Of a stretch of 5,736 nucleotides of DNA, positions 1-4,975 are shown piece by piece. The first letter of the stretch is position 1. Each line of letters begins with the position of its first letter. The notes under the pieces were generated by a model. It did not search any database and was not told the origin of the DNA. It saw nothing but the letters and a program-made list of their open reading frames with translations. This DNA comes from Candidatus Bathyarchaeota archaeon (GTDB lineage: Archaea > Thermoproteota > Bathyarchaeia > RBG-16-48-13 > GCA-020355125). Both the position numbers and the translations under genes were made by a program. The stretch lies in the NCBI GenBank assembly GCA_026014905.1, contig JAOZHK010000174.1, positions 1 through 5,736 of the forward strand. The letters are read 5' to 3'.

Positions 1-109
1 CGTATTGATCGACTTCGTTAAACACAAGCCTCAGCCCACGACGCCGTAACCGACGCGAAAGTTTATCCTTCAACCAACTACTTTCAGGTTCATCTAACAA
101 CCATGACAC
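1..109 (-). CDS. Unidentified protein, N-terminal part only
   Basis: An open frame starts at a GTG at 109 and runs leftward off the window, giving 36 visible residues beginning (M)SWLLDEPESSWLKDKL. The start is chosen because GGAGGTGA lies at 123-116 on the same strand, 6 bases before the GTG, which is an excellent Shine-Dalgarno match and spacing. The middle of the visible part is strongly basic (SRRLRRRGLRLVF). I do not recognise the family. It follows the truncated recombinase on the same strand after 65 bases and shares its higher G+C content, so it may belong to the same mobile element. Alternatively it is a displaced piece of a disrupted gene, since the same frame is also open just upstream, interrupted by one TGA. 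The start is fairly sure; the function is unknown. Confidence 0.5.
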   Translation of the reverse strand, partial: MSWLLDEPESSWLKDKLSRRLRRRGLRLVFNEVDQY

Positions 110-115
110 TCTTTT

Positions 116-123
116 TCACCTCC
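116..123 (-). promoter_or_regulatory. Strong Shine-Dalgarno site for the left-edge frame
   Basis: GGAGGTGA on the minus strand is nearly fully complementary to the 16S 3' end and sits 6 bases before the GTG at 109. It decides that start. Its last three bases (TGA, 118-116) are also an in-frame stop for the open stretch upstream, so termination and re-initiation would be very close together. Confidence 0.6.
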
Positions 124-220
124 TTCCGATCTTCGTTAAAGATTGGATTTCATCCACAACGACTTCACGAATTTTCAAGGATAATAACCACCGCTTCTCG
201 CTTCGTGTGTGTGAGTGTAG
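116..220 (-). other. Short open stretch in the same frame as the left-edge frame
   Basis: From 220 down to a TGA at 118-116 the minus strand is open in the frame used by the GTG at 109. The translation ends in KIREVVVDEIQSLTKIGRR, which has a protein-like composition. A TTG at 175 (TTG AAA ATT CGT) preceded by GGTGG about 10 bases upstream could start a 20-residue peptide. It could be a leader peptide, or a remnant of a gene now split by the TGA; chance is also possible at this length. It partly overlaps the end of the recombinase frame. Confidence 0.2.
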
Positions 221-771
221 CTAGCTAGCTTACTATAGCGGAGTTTCTCGACGTCAGACACTCGAAGCCCCGAATCTTTCAATGTTAGCAGTAACGCTTT
301 ATAACGGAGTCGTGGGTTTCCGTTTTTCCTGTTCCGTAGGTTGGTGATGAGGTCGCTGAGAAACGCCTGTGACGGAATCGCGCTTCCTGTGTCTCCGCTG
401 TCGCGTTGTGTCGTGTTCTTCAAGGTTAACGGGACTTGGTTTAATGCGAAGAAACTTTTAATAGCGTATAAATTGTGCTGTCGTTCAGCGTGTCCGACGG
501 GGTCGCCTTTGTTTGCCCCGCGTTCTTTCCGTAGTTGTTGAAGGTAGGCGTTGACATGGCGTTCCATGATGTAGCCTTCGCGTGGGTCTACGTCGGGGCT
601 TCGTCGCGCCTTCAATGCGTCGTTCTGCATGTCAAAAAGCTCATCTGGCGTTTTATCCATGTAGGCGCAGAATTTCTCAAAGCGTTGACGGTAGCCCCGT
701 ATCGTGCTTGGGGCTTTATGGTTGTTGAGTAACGCCTCTAGCCAGTAGTTGAAGCTGTCGAATTTGCTCAC
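175..771 (-). CDS. Tyrosine recombinase/integrase, truncated in the catalytic domain
   Basis: 198 residues if started at GTG 771, the start supported by GGGGGTGA 7 bases upstream. Residues about 5-115 form the helical core-binding domain that clamps DNA (APSTIRGYRQRFEKF, then NLYAIKSFFALNQVP). The catalytic domain begins near 130 and contains the first box, LTLKDSGLRVSDVEKLRY, with catalytic Arg170. The Lys, the HxxR box and the nucleophilic Tyr of this family are all missing: after KLRY the frame passes through a microsatellite (SYTHTHEARSGGYYP) and stops. Complete relatives usually have 100 or more further residues. It is probably an inactivated or split gene; an Int(N)-like half left by integration is possible but unproven. 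An earlier ATG at 873 is open in frame but would overlap the promoters. Higher G+C than neighbours suggests transfer. Confidence 0.8.
   Translation of the reverse strand: MSKFDSFNYWLEALLNNHKAPSTIRGYRQRFEKFCAYMDKTPDELFDMQNDALKARRSPDVDPREGYIMERHVNAYLQQLRKERGANKGDPVGHAERQHNLYAIKSFFALNQVPLTLKNTTQRDSGDTGSAIPSQAFLSDLITNLRNRKNGNPRLRYKALLLTLKDSGLRVSDVEKLRYSKLASYTHTHEARSGGYYP
205..230. repeat. GT and TAGC microsatellite at the recombinase break point
   Basis: On the plus strand (GT)4 at 205-212, then GAGTG, then (TAGC)3T at 218-230. It lies exactly where the recombinase stops resembling its family, 30-50 bases before the stop codon. Such short tandem repeats are prone to replication slippage, so it is a likely site of the frame disruption. 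The TAGC block is also made of overlapping palindromes (AGCT, CTAG). Confidence 0.7.
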
Positions 772-778
772 GTTCAAG

Positions 779-786
779 TCACCCCC
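779..786 (-). promoter_or_regulatory. Shine-Dalgarno site deciding the recombinase start
   Basis: GGGGGTGA on the minus strand lies 7 bases before GTG 771. It supports that GTG rather than the in-frame ATG at 873, which has no comparable site and would place translation start inside the promoter of the divergent gene. Confidence 0.6.
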
Positions 787-800
787 AAAATGTTGAGGGC

Positions 801-815
801 TTATAAAATGGTTTG
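801..815 (-). promoter_or_regulatory. Archaeal TATA/BRE promoter of the recombinase
   Basis: On the minus strand CAAACCA (BRE-like, 815-809) is followed by TTTTATAA (808-801). Transcription would start about 25 bases downstream, near 780, so the leader before GTG 771 would be very short and may or may not keep the Shine-Dalgarno site. Confidence 0.5.
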
Positions 816-827
816 ACCTCGGTTGAC
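810..827. repeat. Direct repeat GGTTTGAC / GGTTGAC beside the recombinase promoter
   Basis: GGTTTGAC at 810-817 and GGTTGAC at 821-827 on the plus strand start 11 bases apart, one helical turn, and overlap the BRE side of the recombinase promoter. This is a suitable place for a repressor or activator; no regulator is identified. Confidence 0.3.
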
Positions 828-834
828 GGAAAAC

Positions 835-844
835 ATATCGATAT
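835..844. promoter_or_regulatory. Ten-base palindrome ATATCGATAT between divergent promoters
   Basis: A perfect palindrome in the 149-base gap between the recombinase start and the epimerase-like gene, about 30 bases from each TATA box. It could be an operator, but A+T-rich palindromes of this length also occur by chance. Confidence 0.25.
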
Positions 845-871
845 TTTTTGAAGGGTGAACTTCTGAAAATC

Positions 872-883
872 AAAATTATTTAA
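872..883 (+). promoter_or_regulatory. Archaeal promoter of the epimerase-like aminotransferase
   Basis: AAAA followed by TTATTTAA (876-883). A start about 25 bases downstream, near 905, gives a leader of roughly 20 bases that contains the GAAGG ribosome site. Spacing fits archaeal promoters. Confidence 0.5.
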
Positions 884-926
884 GCGTACTGCACACCTAA
901 TAGAGCAGATAACAGAAGGCATGTCT

Positions 927-2264
927 ATGAAAGCCAAGCGAATTGTGGAAAAGGATTTGGACCTTATCTCTCCATCCGAACGAATCGTGTTCTTTCCCCT
1001 TGTTGTCGATCACGCGAAAGGCTCCTGGATCTGGGACGTGGATGGTCGACAATATTTAGACTTTCTCTCCGGAGCTGCGGTGACAAATATTGGACATCGC
1101 CATCCAAAGGTTGTTAACGCTATTCAGACCCAAAGCGAGAAGTTCATCCATAGCGCCTTCATCTATACATATTACGAGTCCCCAGTAACCCTTGCAGCGA
1201 AATTAGCCAAGCTGACGCCAGGCACATTTCCAAAACGAGTGGCGTATGGACTTTCAGGCGGCGACGCAAATGATGCCGCCATCAAACTTGCTCGTACAGC
1301 AACCAAGCGCAAAAAGATCCTGGCCTTCCATAAGTCCTATCATGGTACAACATACGGAGCTCTTTCCCTATCTGCGATCACGTTACGTATGAGGAGGCAG
1401 ATGGGCCCCTTTCTCCCAGAGATCTATCATATCCCCTTTCCCGATTGTTACCGCTGTACTTTTAATCTCGAGCATCCTAGTTGCGGCTTGTATTGTTTTG
1501 ACGTCATAAAATCCTATCTGGAAACTGTAATTCCACCCGAAGAAGTCGCCATTGTGATTCCCGAACCAATTCAAGGAGATGCCGGCATCATAGTTCCACC
1601 GCCCCAATTTTTTCCGGAATTACACGAGCTCTGTAAACAATATGAAATCCTTTTTGCCGCTGAGGAAGTACAATCTGGAATGGGGCGAACAGGAAAATGG
1701 TTCGCCATTGAACATTGGGACACCACGCCTGATATCATAATTTCCGCGAAAGCTCTTGGAGGAGGAATGCCATTGAGCGCTGTTATCGCACGAAAGGAAC
1801 TTATGGAATCGTGGGAAGCCCCCGCGAACTTCTTTACCACGAATGCTAATCCTATTTGTTGTGCTGCTGCTTTGGCCACGATTCAAGTCATTGAAGAAGA
1901 GAAATTACTCAATAACGCTCGAAGAATGGGAGAATATATTGTCAAGCGGTTTCAAGAAATGAAAAATACGCACCCACTAATCGGCGACATACGAGGTAAA
2001 GGCCTCCTGCTCGGCGTCGATCTTGTACACGACCTGAGCACGCGAGAGCCAGCTCATAAAGAAGTGTTGAAACTCTGTTGGAGATGTTGGGAAAAAGGAT
2101 TAATTATCACCAATTTAGGAACCTCTGTGCTCCGGGTTGCTCCCCCGCTCAACATCTCGATTCCCGAAGTGGATCAAGCATTACAGATCATTGAGGAAGC
2201 CCTTATAGACGTAGAAAAAGAAAAAGTACCCGATTCAATATTAACGAACATGATAGGTTGGTAA
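927..2264 (+). CDS. PLP-dependent class-III aminotransferase fold enzyme, isoleucine 2-epimerase-like
   Basis: 445 residues from ATG 927, chosen because GAAGG at 915-919 lies 7 bases before it but only 1 base before the ATG at 921 (447 residues; numbering below uses 921). The fold binds pyridoxal phosphate and handles amino or amino-acid substrates in the cytoplasm. Visible marks: LSGGDANDAAIKLAR (111-125, phosphate-binding loop), SYHGTTYGALSLSA (139-152), EPIQGD (215-220), EEVQSGMGRTG (248-258), SAKALGGGMPLSA (275-287) with Schiff-base Lys277, NFFTTNANPICCAAALATIQ (303-322), and DIRGKGLLLGVDL. The GDAND loop, the IYHIPFPDCYR segment and a C-terminal GW recall isoleucine 2-epimerases and related racemases more than GABA aminotransferases, so a racemase/epimerase role is inferred. 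Two oddities: Glu248 where the family has the Asp that contacts the PLP ring nitrogen, and a CX2CX8CX3C segment (176-192) found in a subset of relatives. Substrate uncertain; class sure. Confidence 0.93.
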   Translation: MKAKRIVEKDLDLISPSERIVFFPLVVDHAKGSWIWDVDGRQYLDFLSGAAVTNIGHRHPKVVNAIQTQSEKFIHSAFIYTYYESPVTLAAKLAKLTPGTFPKRVAYGLSGGDANDAAIKLARTATKRKKILAFHKSYHGTTYGALSLSAITLRMRRQMGPFLPEIYHIPFPDCYRCTFNLEHPSCGLYCFDVIKSYLETVIPPEEVAIVIPEPIQGDAGIIVPPPQFFPELHELCKQYEILFAAEEVQSGMGRTGKWFAIEHWDTTPDIIISAKALGGGMPLSAVIARKELMESWEAPANFFTTNANPICCAAALATIQVIEEEKLLNNARRMGEYIVKRFQEMKNTHPLIGDIRGKGLLLGVDLVHDLSTREPAHKEVLKLCWRCWEKGLIITNLGTSVLRVAPPLNISIPEVDQALQIIEEALIDVEKEKVPDSILTNMIGW

Positions 2265-2296
2265 CAACTACAGTCTTGAATTGTGCGCGTTATCCC

Positions 2297-2321
2297 CTGG
2301 TTAGATTAATTCGCGAACCAG
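2297..2321. terminator. Weak hairpin between convergent genes
   Basis: CTGGTT (2297-2302) and AACCAG (2316-2321) form a 6-base stem with a 13-base loop across the 3' end of the minus-strand hydrolase, in a 41-base gap between convergent genes. There is no T run beside it, so a terminator role is tentative. Confidence 0.2.
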
Positions 2322-3148
2322 AGACATTCAGGATCATGCCCCAATTGCCTAATTGTTCCATGTGTTACCAATTCTGAGAGTATTGTTGGAATAGAAGGTG
2401 ACCGGACTTCAGGCATTAATCGACCTAGATCATGCAGGCTGAGCGGGCGTTTGGCATTGGTGAGAACCTGCTCCACGCGATTTTTAAGAGTGTTGACGGC
2501 ATCAAAGCTGACCTTAAGCAGCTCCTGAACGGCTGCACCATCAAGTAGTGGTTGCATACGAGGAGGAAAAGGATGTCCGACGATCGCACCAGAAATCGGA
2601 CGATGAGAAAGTCGATCGAGCGAGTTCACATACGCGATGGAGCTATAGAAAAGGAGGGGACGATCAACGCCTTGGCCTTGAATTGAATCTCCAGTGACAA
2701 AAACCTGTGACTCGTGATCAATGACACAAACAGACCCCGCGGAATGACCCGGACAGTGGAAGATTTCTAGTTGACGGTCACTCATCGAGAGGACATCACC
2801 ATGGGTGATACTTTCTATTCTCGATGAATCAAAGTTACATCGGGTCGCTAAATCGATGACTCGATGTTGTTCCAGCTCATGTACATGAATCGAGGCATTA
2901 GCATGCTCGAGGATCGATGGAATTCCTTCAAAGTGATCACCATGAGCATGAGTTAAAATGATGTTCTCGATCTCTTCAGGGGATCGATGGCACTCTGTTA
3001 AAAGGGGAAAAATTGCTTCACGTGGCGAAGAGTTGAGACCTGCATCGATCAGTGTAATAGATTCTCCAAGGATTACAACAACAGTGGTAAAGTACCCTGG
3101 CTGCTGAAACGGACATTTAATATGATGAAAAGATAAGGGAATGCTCAT
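2306..3148 (-). CDS. Metallo-beta-lactamase-fold hydrolase with C-terminal winged helix (LACTB2-like)
   Basis: 280 residues starting at ATG 3148. The N-terminal 200 residues form the metallo-beta-lactamase fold: THAHGDH (66-72) gives the HxHxDH zinc motif, His135 in CPGHSAGS, Asp154 in TGDS and His192 in GHPF complete the usual two-zinc site. The C-terminal part (about 215-280; ending ILSELVTHGTIRQLG and CLWFAN) looks like the winged-helix extension of LACTB2-type members, which include a ribonuclease and many hydrolases of unknown substrate. All metal ligands are present, so it should be active; the substrate (RNA, thioester or lactone-like) cannot be told. There is no signal peptide, so it is cytoplasmic. 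No Shine-Dalgarno site is visible, suggesting a short leader. It is convergent with the epimerase-like gene and lies 135 bases after the winged-helix gene on the same strand. Confidence 0.9.
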   Translation of the reverse strand: MSIPLSFHHIKCPFQQPGYFTTVVVILGESITLIDAGLNSSPREAIFPLLTECHRSPEEIENIILTHAHGDHFEGIPSILEHANASIHVHELEQHRVIDLATRCNFDSSRIESITHGDVLSMSDRQLEIFHCPGHSAGSVCVIDHESQVFVTGDSIQGQGVDRPLLFYSSIAYVNSLDRLSHRPISGAIVGHPFPPRMQPLLDGAAVQELLKVSFDAVNTLKNRVEQVLTNAKRPLSLHDLGRLMPEVRSPSIPTILSELVTHGTIRQLGHDPECLWFAN

Positions 3149-3260
3149 TACAAGTCAATAGAGACTAGATGTTCCTGAGCTTATTACTCTATTGTTGATT
3201 GATGAACGATAAGGAAATCAATAGATGACGGGGCGCTATCCAGCCTAAATTCCAATAATT

Positions 3261-3275
3261 AAAAGAGAAAAAGGG
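3261..3275 (-). terminator. T-rich terminator after the winged-helix gene
   Basis: Nine bases past the TAA the minus strand reads CCC TTTTTCTCTTTT, followed by AATTATT. Archaeal RNA polymerase terminates on such T runs without a hairpin. It argues that the winged-helix gene and the hydrolase downstream are not one transcript. Confidence 0.5.
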
Positions 3276-3283
3276 AGGGTTAT

Positions 3284-3559
3284 TTATCGACCATACCGTT
3301 GGCGGACTTGGACGAGACCATCGAGCGATTGGAGATGATAGGATAACGCACTACGTCCTTTATCCGTGATCGAATATCGCTTCGAATTCTTGTACTCTTC
3401 CTCGTGAATAAAGCCACCGTCGATCAATGTCTCAAATACCTCATGAAGTGATGTCCAAGACAAGTTCGTTTTATACATGATACGGGTCGGTTTACTCACG
3501 CCCCGATCAATGACCGCTAGGACATCAAAGAAGATTTCTAGTCTAGAGCGACGAACCAT
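3284..3559 (-). CDS. Small winged-helix DNA-binding protein (archaeal HTH_45 type)
   Basis: 91 residues, almost entirely one winged helix-turn-helix domain. Helix 1 is LEIFFDVLAVIDRG (about 7-20), helix 2 KPTRIMYKTNL, the recognition helix about WTSLHEVFETLIDGG (35-49), and the wing FIHEEEYKNSKRYSITDKGR (50-69), with a C-terminal helix that probably dimerises. Stand-alone domains of this type, with the closing YxxTxKG signature, are abundant in archaea as transcription regulators; their targets are mostly unknown. The basic start MVRRSR fits DNA binding. The ATG has no Shine-Dalgarno site, and its promoter predicts a leader of about 10 bases. It is divergent from the RNase HI gene and faces a repeat cluster that could be its own operator. 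Confidence 0.85.
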   Translation of the reverse strand: MVRRSRLEIFFDVLAVIDRGVSKPTRIMYKTNLSWTSLHEVFETLIDGGFIHEEEYKNSKRYSITDKGRSALSYHLQSLDGLVQVRQRYGR

Positions 3560-3591
3560 TTTCTATAACCGGAACAAGATTCTTAAGCTTC

Positions 3592-3606
3592 ATTATATAA
3601 GGTTTA
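3592..3606 (-). promoter_or_regulatory. Strong BRE/TATA promoter of the winged-helix gene
   Basis: The minus strand reads TAAACC (3606-3601) then TTATATAAT (3600-3592), close to the archaeal BRE/TATA consensus. Start is expected near 3570, giving a leader of about 10 bases before ATG 3559 and explaining the missing ribosome site. The TATA core is symmetrical, so some plus-strand firing is possible, but it would be over 100 bases from the RNase HI start. Confidence 0.65.
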
Positions 3607-3629
3607 TGAATTACCGAAATATGGAGAAA

Positions 3630-3659
3630 AAAGCGTATTTCCATGCATGATAAAGCGTA
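3630..3659. repeat. Operator-like cluster: AAAGCGTA, CATGCATG, AAAGCGTA
   Basis: AAAGCGTA occurs at 3630-3637 and 3652-3659, 22 bases apart (two helical turns), flanking the perfect palindrome CATGCATG at 3642-3649. It sits between the divergent winged-helix and RNase HI genes, just behind the winged-helix promoter. Such phasing suits a dimeric regulator, possibly the adjacent winged-helix protein. Confidence 0.35.
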
Positions 3660-3725
3660 AAAACGATAAAAATCTATGATTCAAGCGCGATGACACGCAG
3701 ATATGAAAGAAACACTGCATAAGAG

Positions 3726-4145
3726 ATGACTACTAACGTGTTTAGAGTATTCACAGATGGAGCTTCCCGGGGAAATCCTGGACAAGCGGCTGTTGCCTTT
3801 ATAATTTTATCAGATCAGAAAACAATAGAAATGCAAGGATCAAAAGACATTGGGATACGAACTAACAATCAAGCTGAATATGAAGCCGTGATCTTTGCTT
3901 TGGATTCAGCAATGCAACTACACATCAAGAATCTGACATGTTATCTCGATAGTCTGCTGGTAGTTAATCAGTTGAATGAAGTGTATAAAGTATCGAACCC
4001 GCATTTGCGTCAATTATGGAGTCAAGTCCAAGAACGTCTTCCTTGGTATAGTCAGGTGACATTCAATCATGTTCCGCGAGATAATAAGTATATTCAGATC
4101 GTGGATCGCCTTGCTAATCGACAATTAGATAGGGAATTGGGCTAG
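3726..4145 (+). CDS. rnhA: Ribonuclease HI, archaeal type
   Basis: 139 residues, the length of a bare RNase HI domain without the hybrid-binding extension. It cleaves the RNA strand of RNA-DNA hybrids, as in R-loops, with two metal ions. Catalytic residues are visible: Asp11 in FTDGASRGNPG, Glu51 in NNQAEYEAV, Asp75 in CYLDSLLVVNQLN, and Asp127 in VDRLANRQLD. The Leu-Val-Val-Asn-Gln-Leu stretch after the third carboxylate is typical of archaeal and stand-alone bacterial forms. The last block, VPRDNKYIQIVDRLAN, has nine steps from Arg118 to Asp127; the common V-x-R-x-x-N-x-x-A-D pattern has seven, so there seems to be a two-residue insertion. ATG 3726 has only a weak ribosome site; an A-rich GATAAAAAT at 3665-3673 may be its TATA box. 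Other RNase H-fold uses cannot be excluded. Confidence 0.9.
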   Translation: MTTNVFRVFTDGASRGNPGQAAVAFIILSDQKTIEMQGSKDIGIRTNNQAEYEAVIFALDSAMQLHIKNLTCYLDSLLVVNQLNEVYKVSNPHLRQLWSQVQERLPWYSQVTFNHVPRDNKYIQIVDRLANRQLDRELG

Positions 4146-4157
4146 AAGAATTATCTA

Positions 4158-4186
4158 CAACCTGAACGGTTGAAGTTATACTTTTT
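4158..4186 (+). terminator. Hairpin with T run after RNase HI
   Basis: CAACC (4158-4162), loop TGAAC, GGTTG (4168-4172), then TTTTT at 4182-4186, 12 to 40 bases past the stop. The T run alone would suit archaeal termination; a second T-rich patch follows at 4201-4217. Confidence 0.45.
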
Positions 4187-4224
4187 CGCTTCGTAAATCG
4201 ATTTCTTAGATATCTTTAGTACTG

Positions 4225-4232
4225 CTTAAAAG
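4225..4232 (+). promoter_or_regulatory. TATA-like box for the coiled-coil protein gene
   Basis: CTTAAAAG at 4225-4232 predicts a start near 4255 and a leader of about 22 bases, which contains AGGA (4265-4268) 8 bases before the ATG. Spacing is good but the box is not a perfect consensus. Confidence 0.35.
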
Positions 4233-4276
4233 GTTAAAGCCCTCACTCTTAAGTAATAAATTATAGGACGATATAG

Positions 4277-4897
4277 ATGTCACAAGGGTTTCCTGAAAAG
4301 ATGGATGCGCTAGATCTCATAATAAATGCGCTTAAAGATCATGAAAAGCGGTTAGACGAGATCTCGCACCAATTGCAAAACGTTCTTCAAGACGCAGTAC
4401 CGCATACACCAGAACTCGAGGAAGCCCCCTCACATGTTTCCACACAGAAAACACGATCTCTTCAAACACGAACCACGCTCCCTCGAATTCAATGCAGCGA
4501 CTGGCGTGAATTTCTCACCCAATTTAAGCATCAGAAAGCTACCCTTGTCACGTATCACATCGACGAACATTCATTTACGGTCAATTCGATGACCGATGAC
4601 TTCGTGCTAATGTATACTGAACCACTTCCACAGAAACGGCTTCAAGTTACTGAGGATGCAACCCGCTTTTCTTTTAATAAAGAGACTCTCGACACTCTTG
4701 ATCTCTTGGAAATCATCATAAATAGACGATTAAAATGCGGCCTAGCTCTCGCAATTACATCTCAGACAGTTGTTGAGAATGGACAGCAGTATGTTGTTCT
4801 AACTTTCACGATTTCTCCGACAGCGGTCAAGAATTTTCTTAATAAACAATTGGGAATTCCAAAGAAGAATATCGTTGCCGGAAATATTATTCCGTAA
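4277..4897 (+). CDS. Uncharacterised protein: N-terminal coiled coil plus globular domain
   Basis: 206 residues; I do not recognise the family. ATG 4277 is supported by AGGA 8 bases upstream. Residues about 9-39 (MDALDLIINALKDHEKRLDE and onward to NVLQ) have heptad-like leucine/isoleucine spacing with charged flanks and should form a coiled coil, probably for self-association. A linker rich in Pro, Ser, Thr and Gln follows (41-70). Residues 71-206 look folded: a strand-rich stretch (ATLVTYHIDEHSFTVNSMTD; DFVLMYTEPL), a helix (TLDTLDLLEIIINRRL, 138-152), a strand pair (CGLALAITSQTVVENGQQYV then VLTFTI) and a closing helix (TAVKNFLNKQLG). No catalytic motif, signal peptide or membrane segment is visible. 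Neighbours are RNase HI upstream on the same strand, with a terminator between, and a convergent regulator, so context gives no function. Confidence 0.8.
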   Translation: MSQGFPEKMDALDLIINALKDHEKRLDEISHQLQNVLQDAVPHTPELEEAPSHVSTQKTRSLQTRTTLPRIQCSDWREFLTQFKHQKATLVTYHIDEHSFTVNSMTDDFVLMYTEPLPQKRLQVTEDATRFSFNKETLDTLDLLEIIINRRLKCGLALAITSQTVVENGQQYVVLTFTISPTAVKNFLNKQLGIPKKNIVAGNIIP

Positions 4898-4935
4898 GGA
4901 TAAGCGCTCACGTGCGTGTCGACCCAAAACCCGCC

Positions 4936-4952
4936 TGCATACAGTTTATGCA
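4936..4952. terminator. Perfect hairpin between convergent genes
   Basis: TGCATA (4936-4941), loop CAGTT, TATGCA (4947-4952). It lies in the 78-base gap between the convergent coiled-coil and regulator genes, and could end transcription from both sides or mark the 3' ends. A short TTTT follows at 4970 on the plus strand. Confidence 0.35.
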
Positions 4953-4975
4953 ACAGCTAGGCACTAAGATTTTCA

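Noticed and set aside
175..220. Restoring the full recombinase by a simple frameshift at the microsatellite
   Set aside because: Both other frames hit stops within about 35 codons and show no Lys, HxxR or Tyr box, so one slip does not rebuild the enzyme from the sequence present.
1..240. tRNA gene or tRNA fragment as integration target next to the recombinase
   Set aside because: A GGTTCATC at 87-94 recalls a T-loop, but no matching stems or cloverleaf could be drawn on either strand.
341..732. Two plus-strand open frames opposite the recombinase (341-541, 535-732)
   Set aside because: They are antisense to a recognisable protein domain, have no ribosome sites and show no family features.
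772..873. 34-residue N-terminal extension of the recombinase starting at ATG 873
   Set aside because: It would place coding sequence across both the recombinase TATA box and the divergent promoter, lacks a ribosome site, and does not look like the start of the family; GTG 771 has a good Shine-Dalgarno site.
1383..1886. Three minus-strand open frames inside the epimerase-like gene
   Set aside because: They lie opposite strongly conserved class-III aminotransferase motifs and have no recognisable content.
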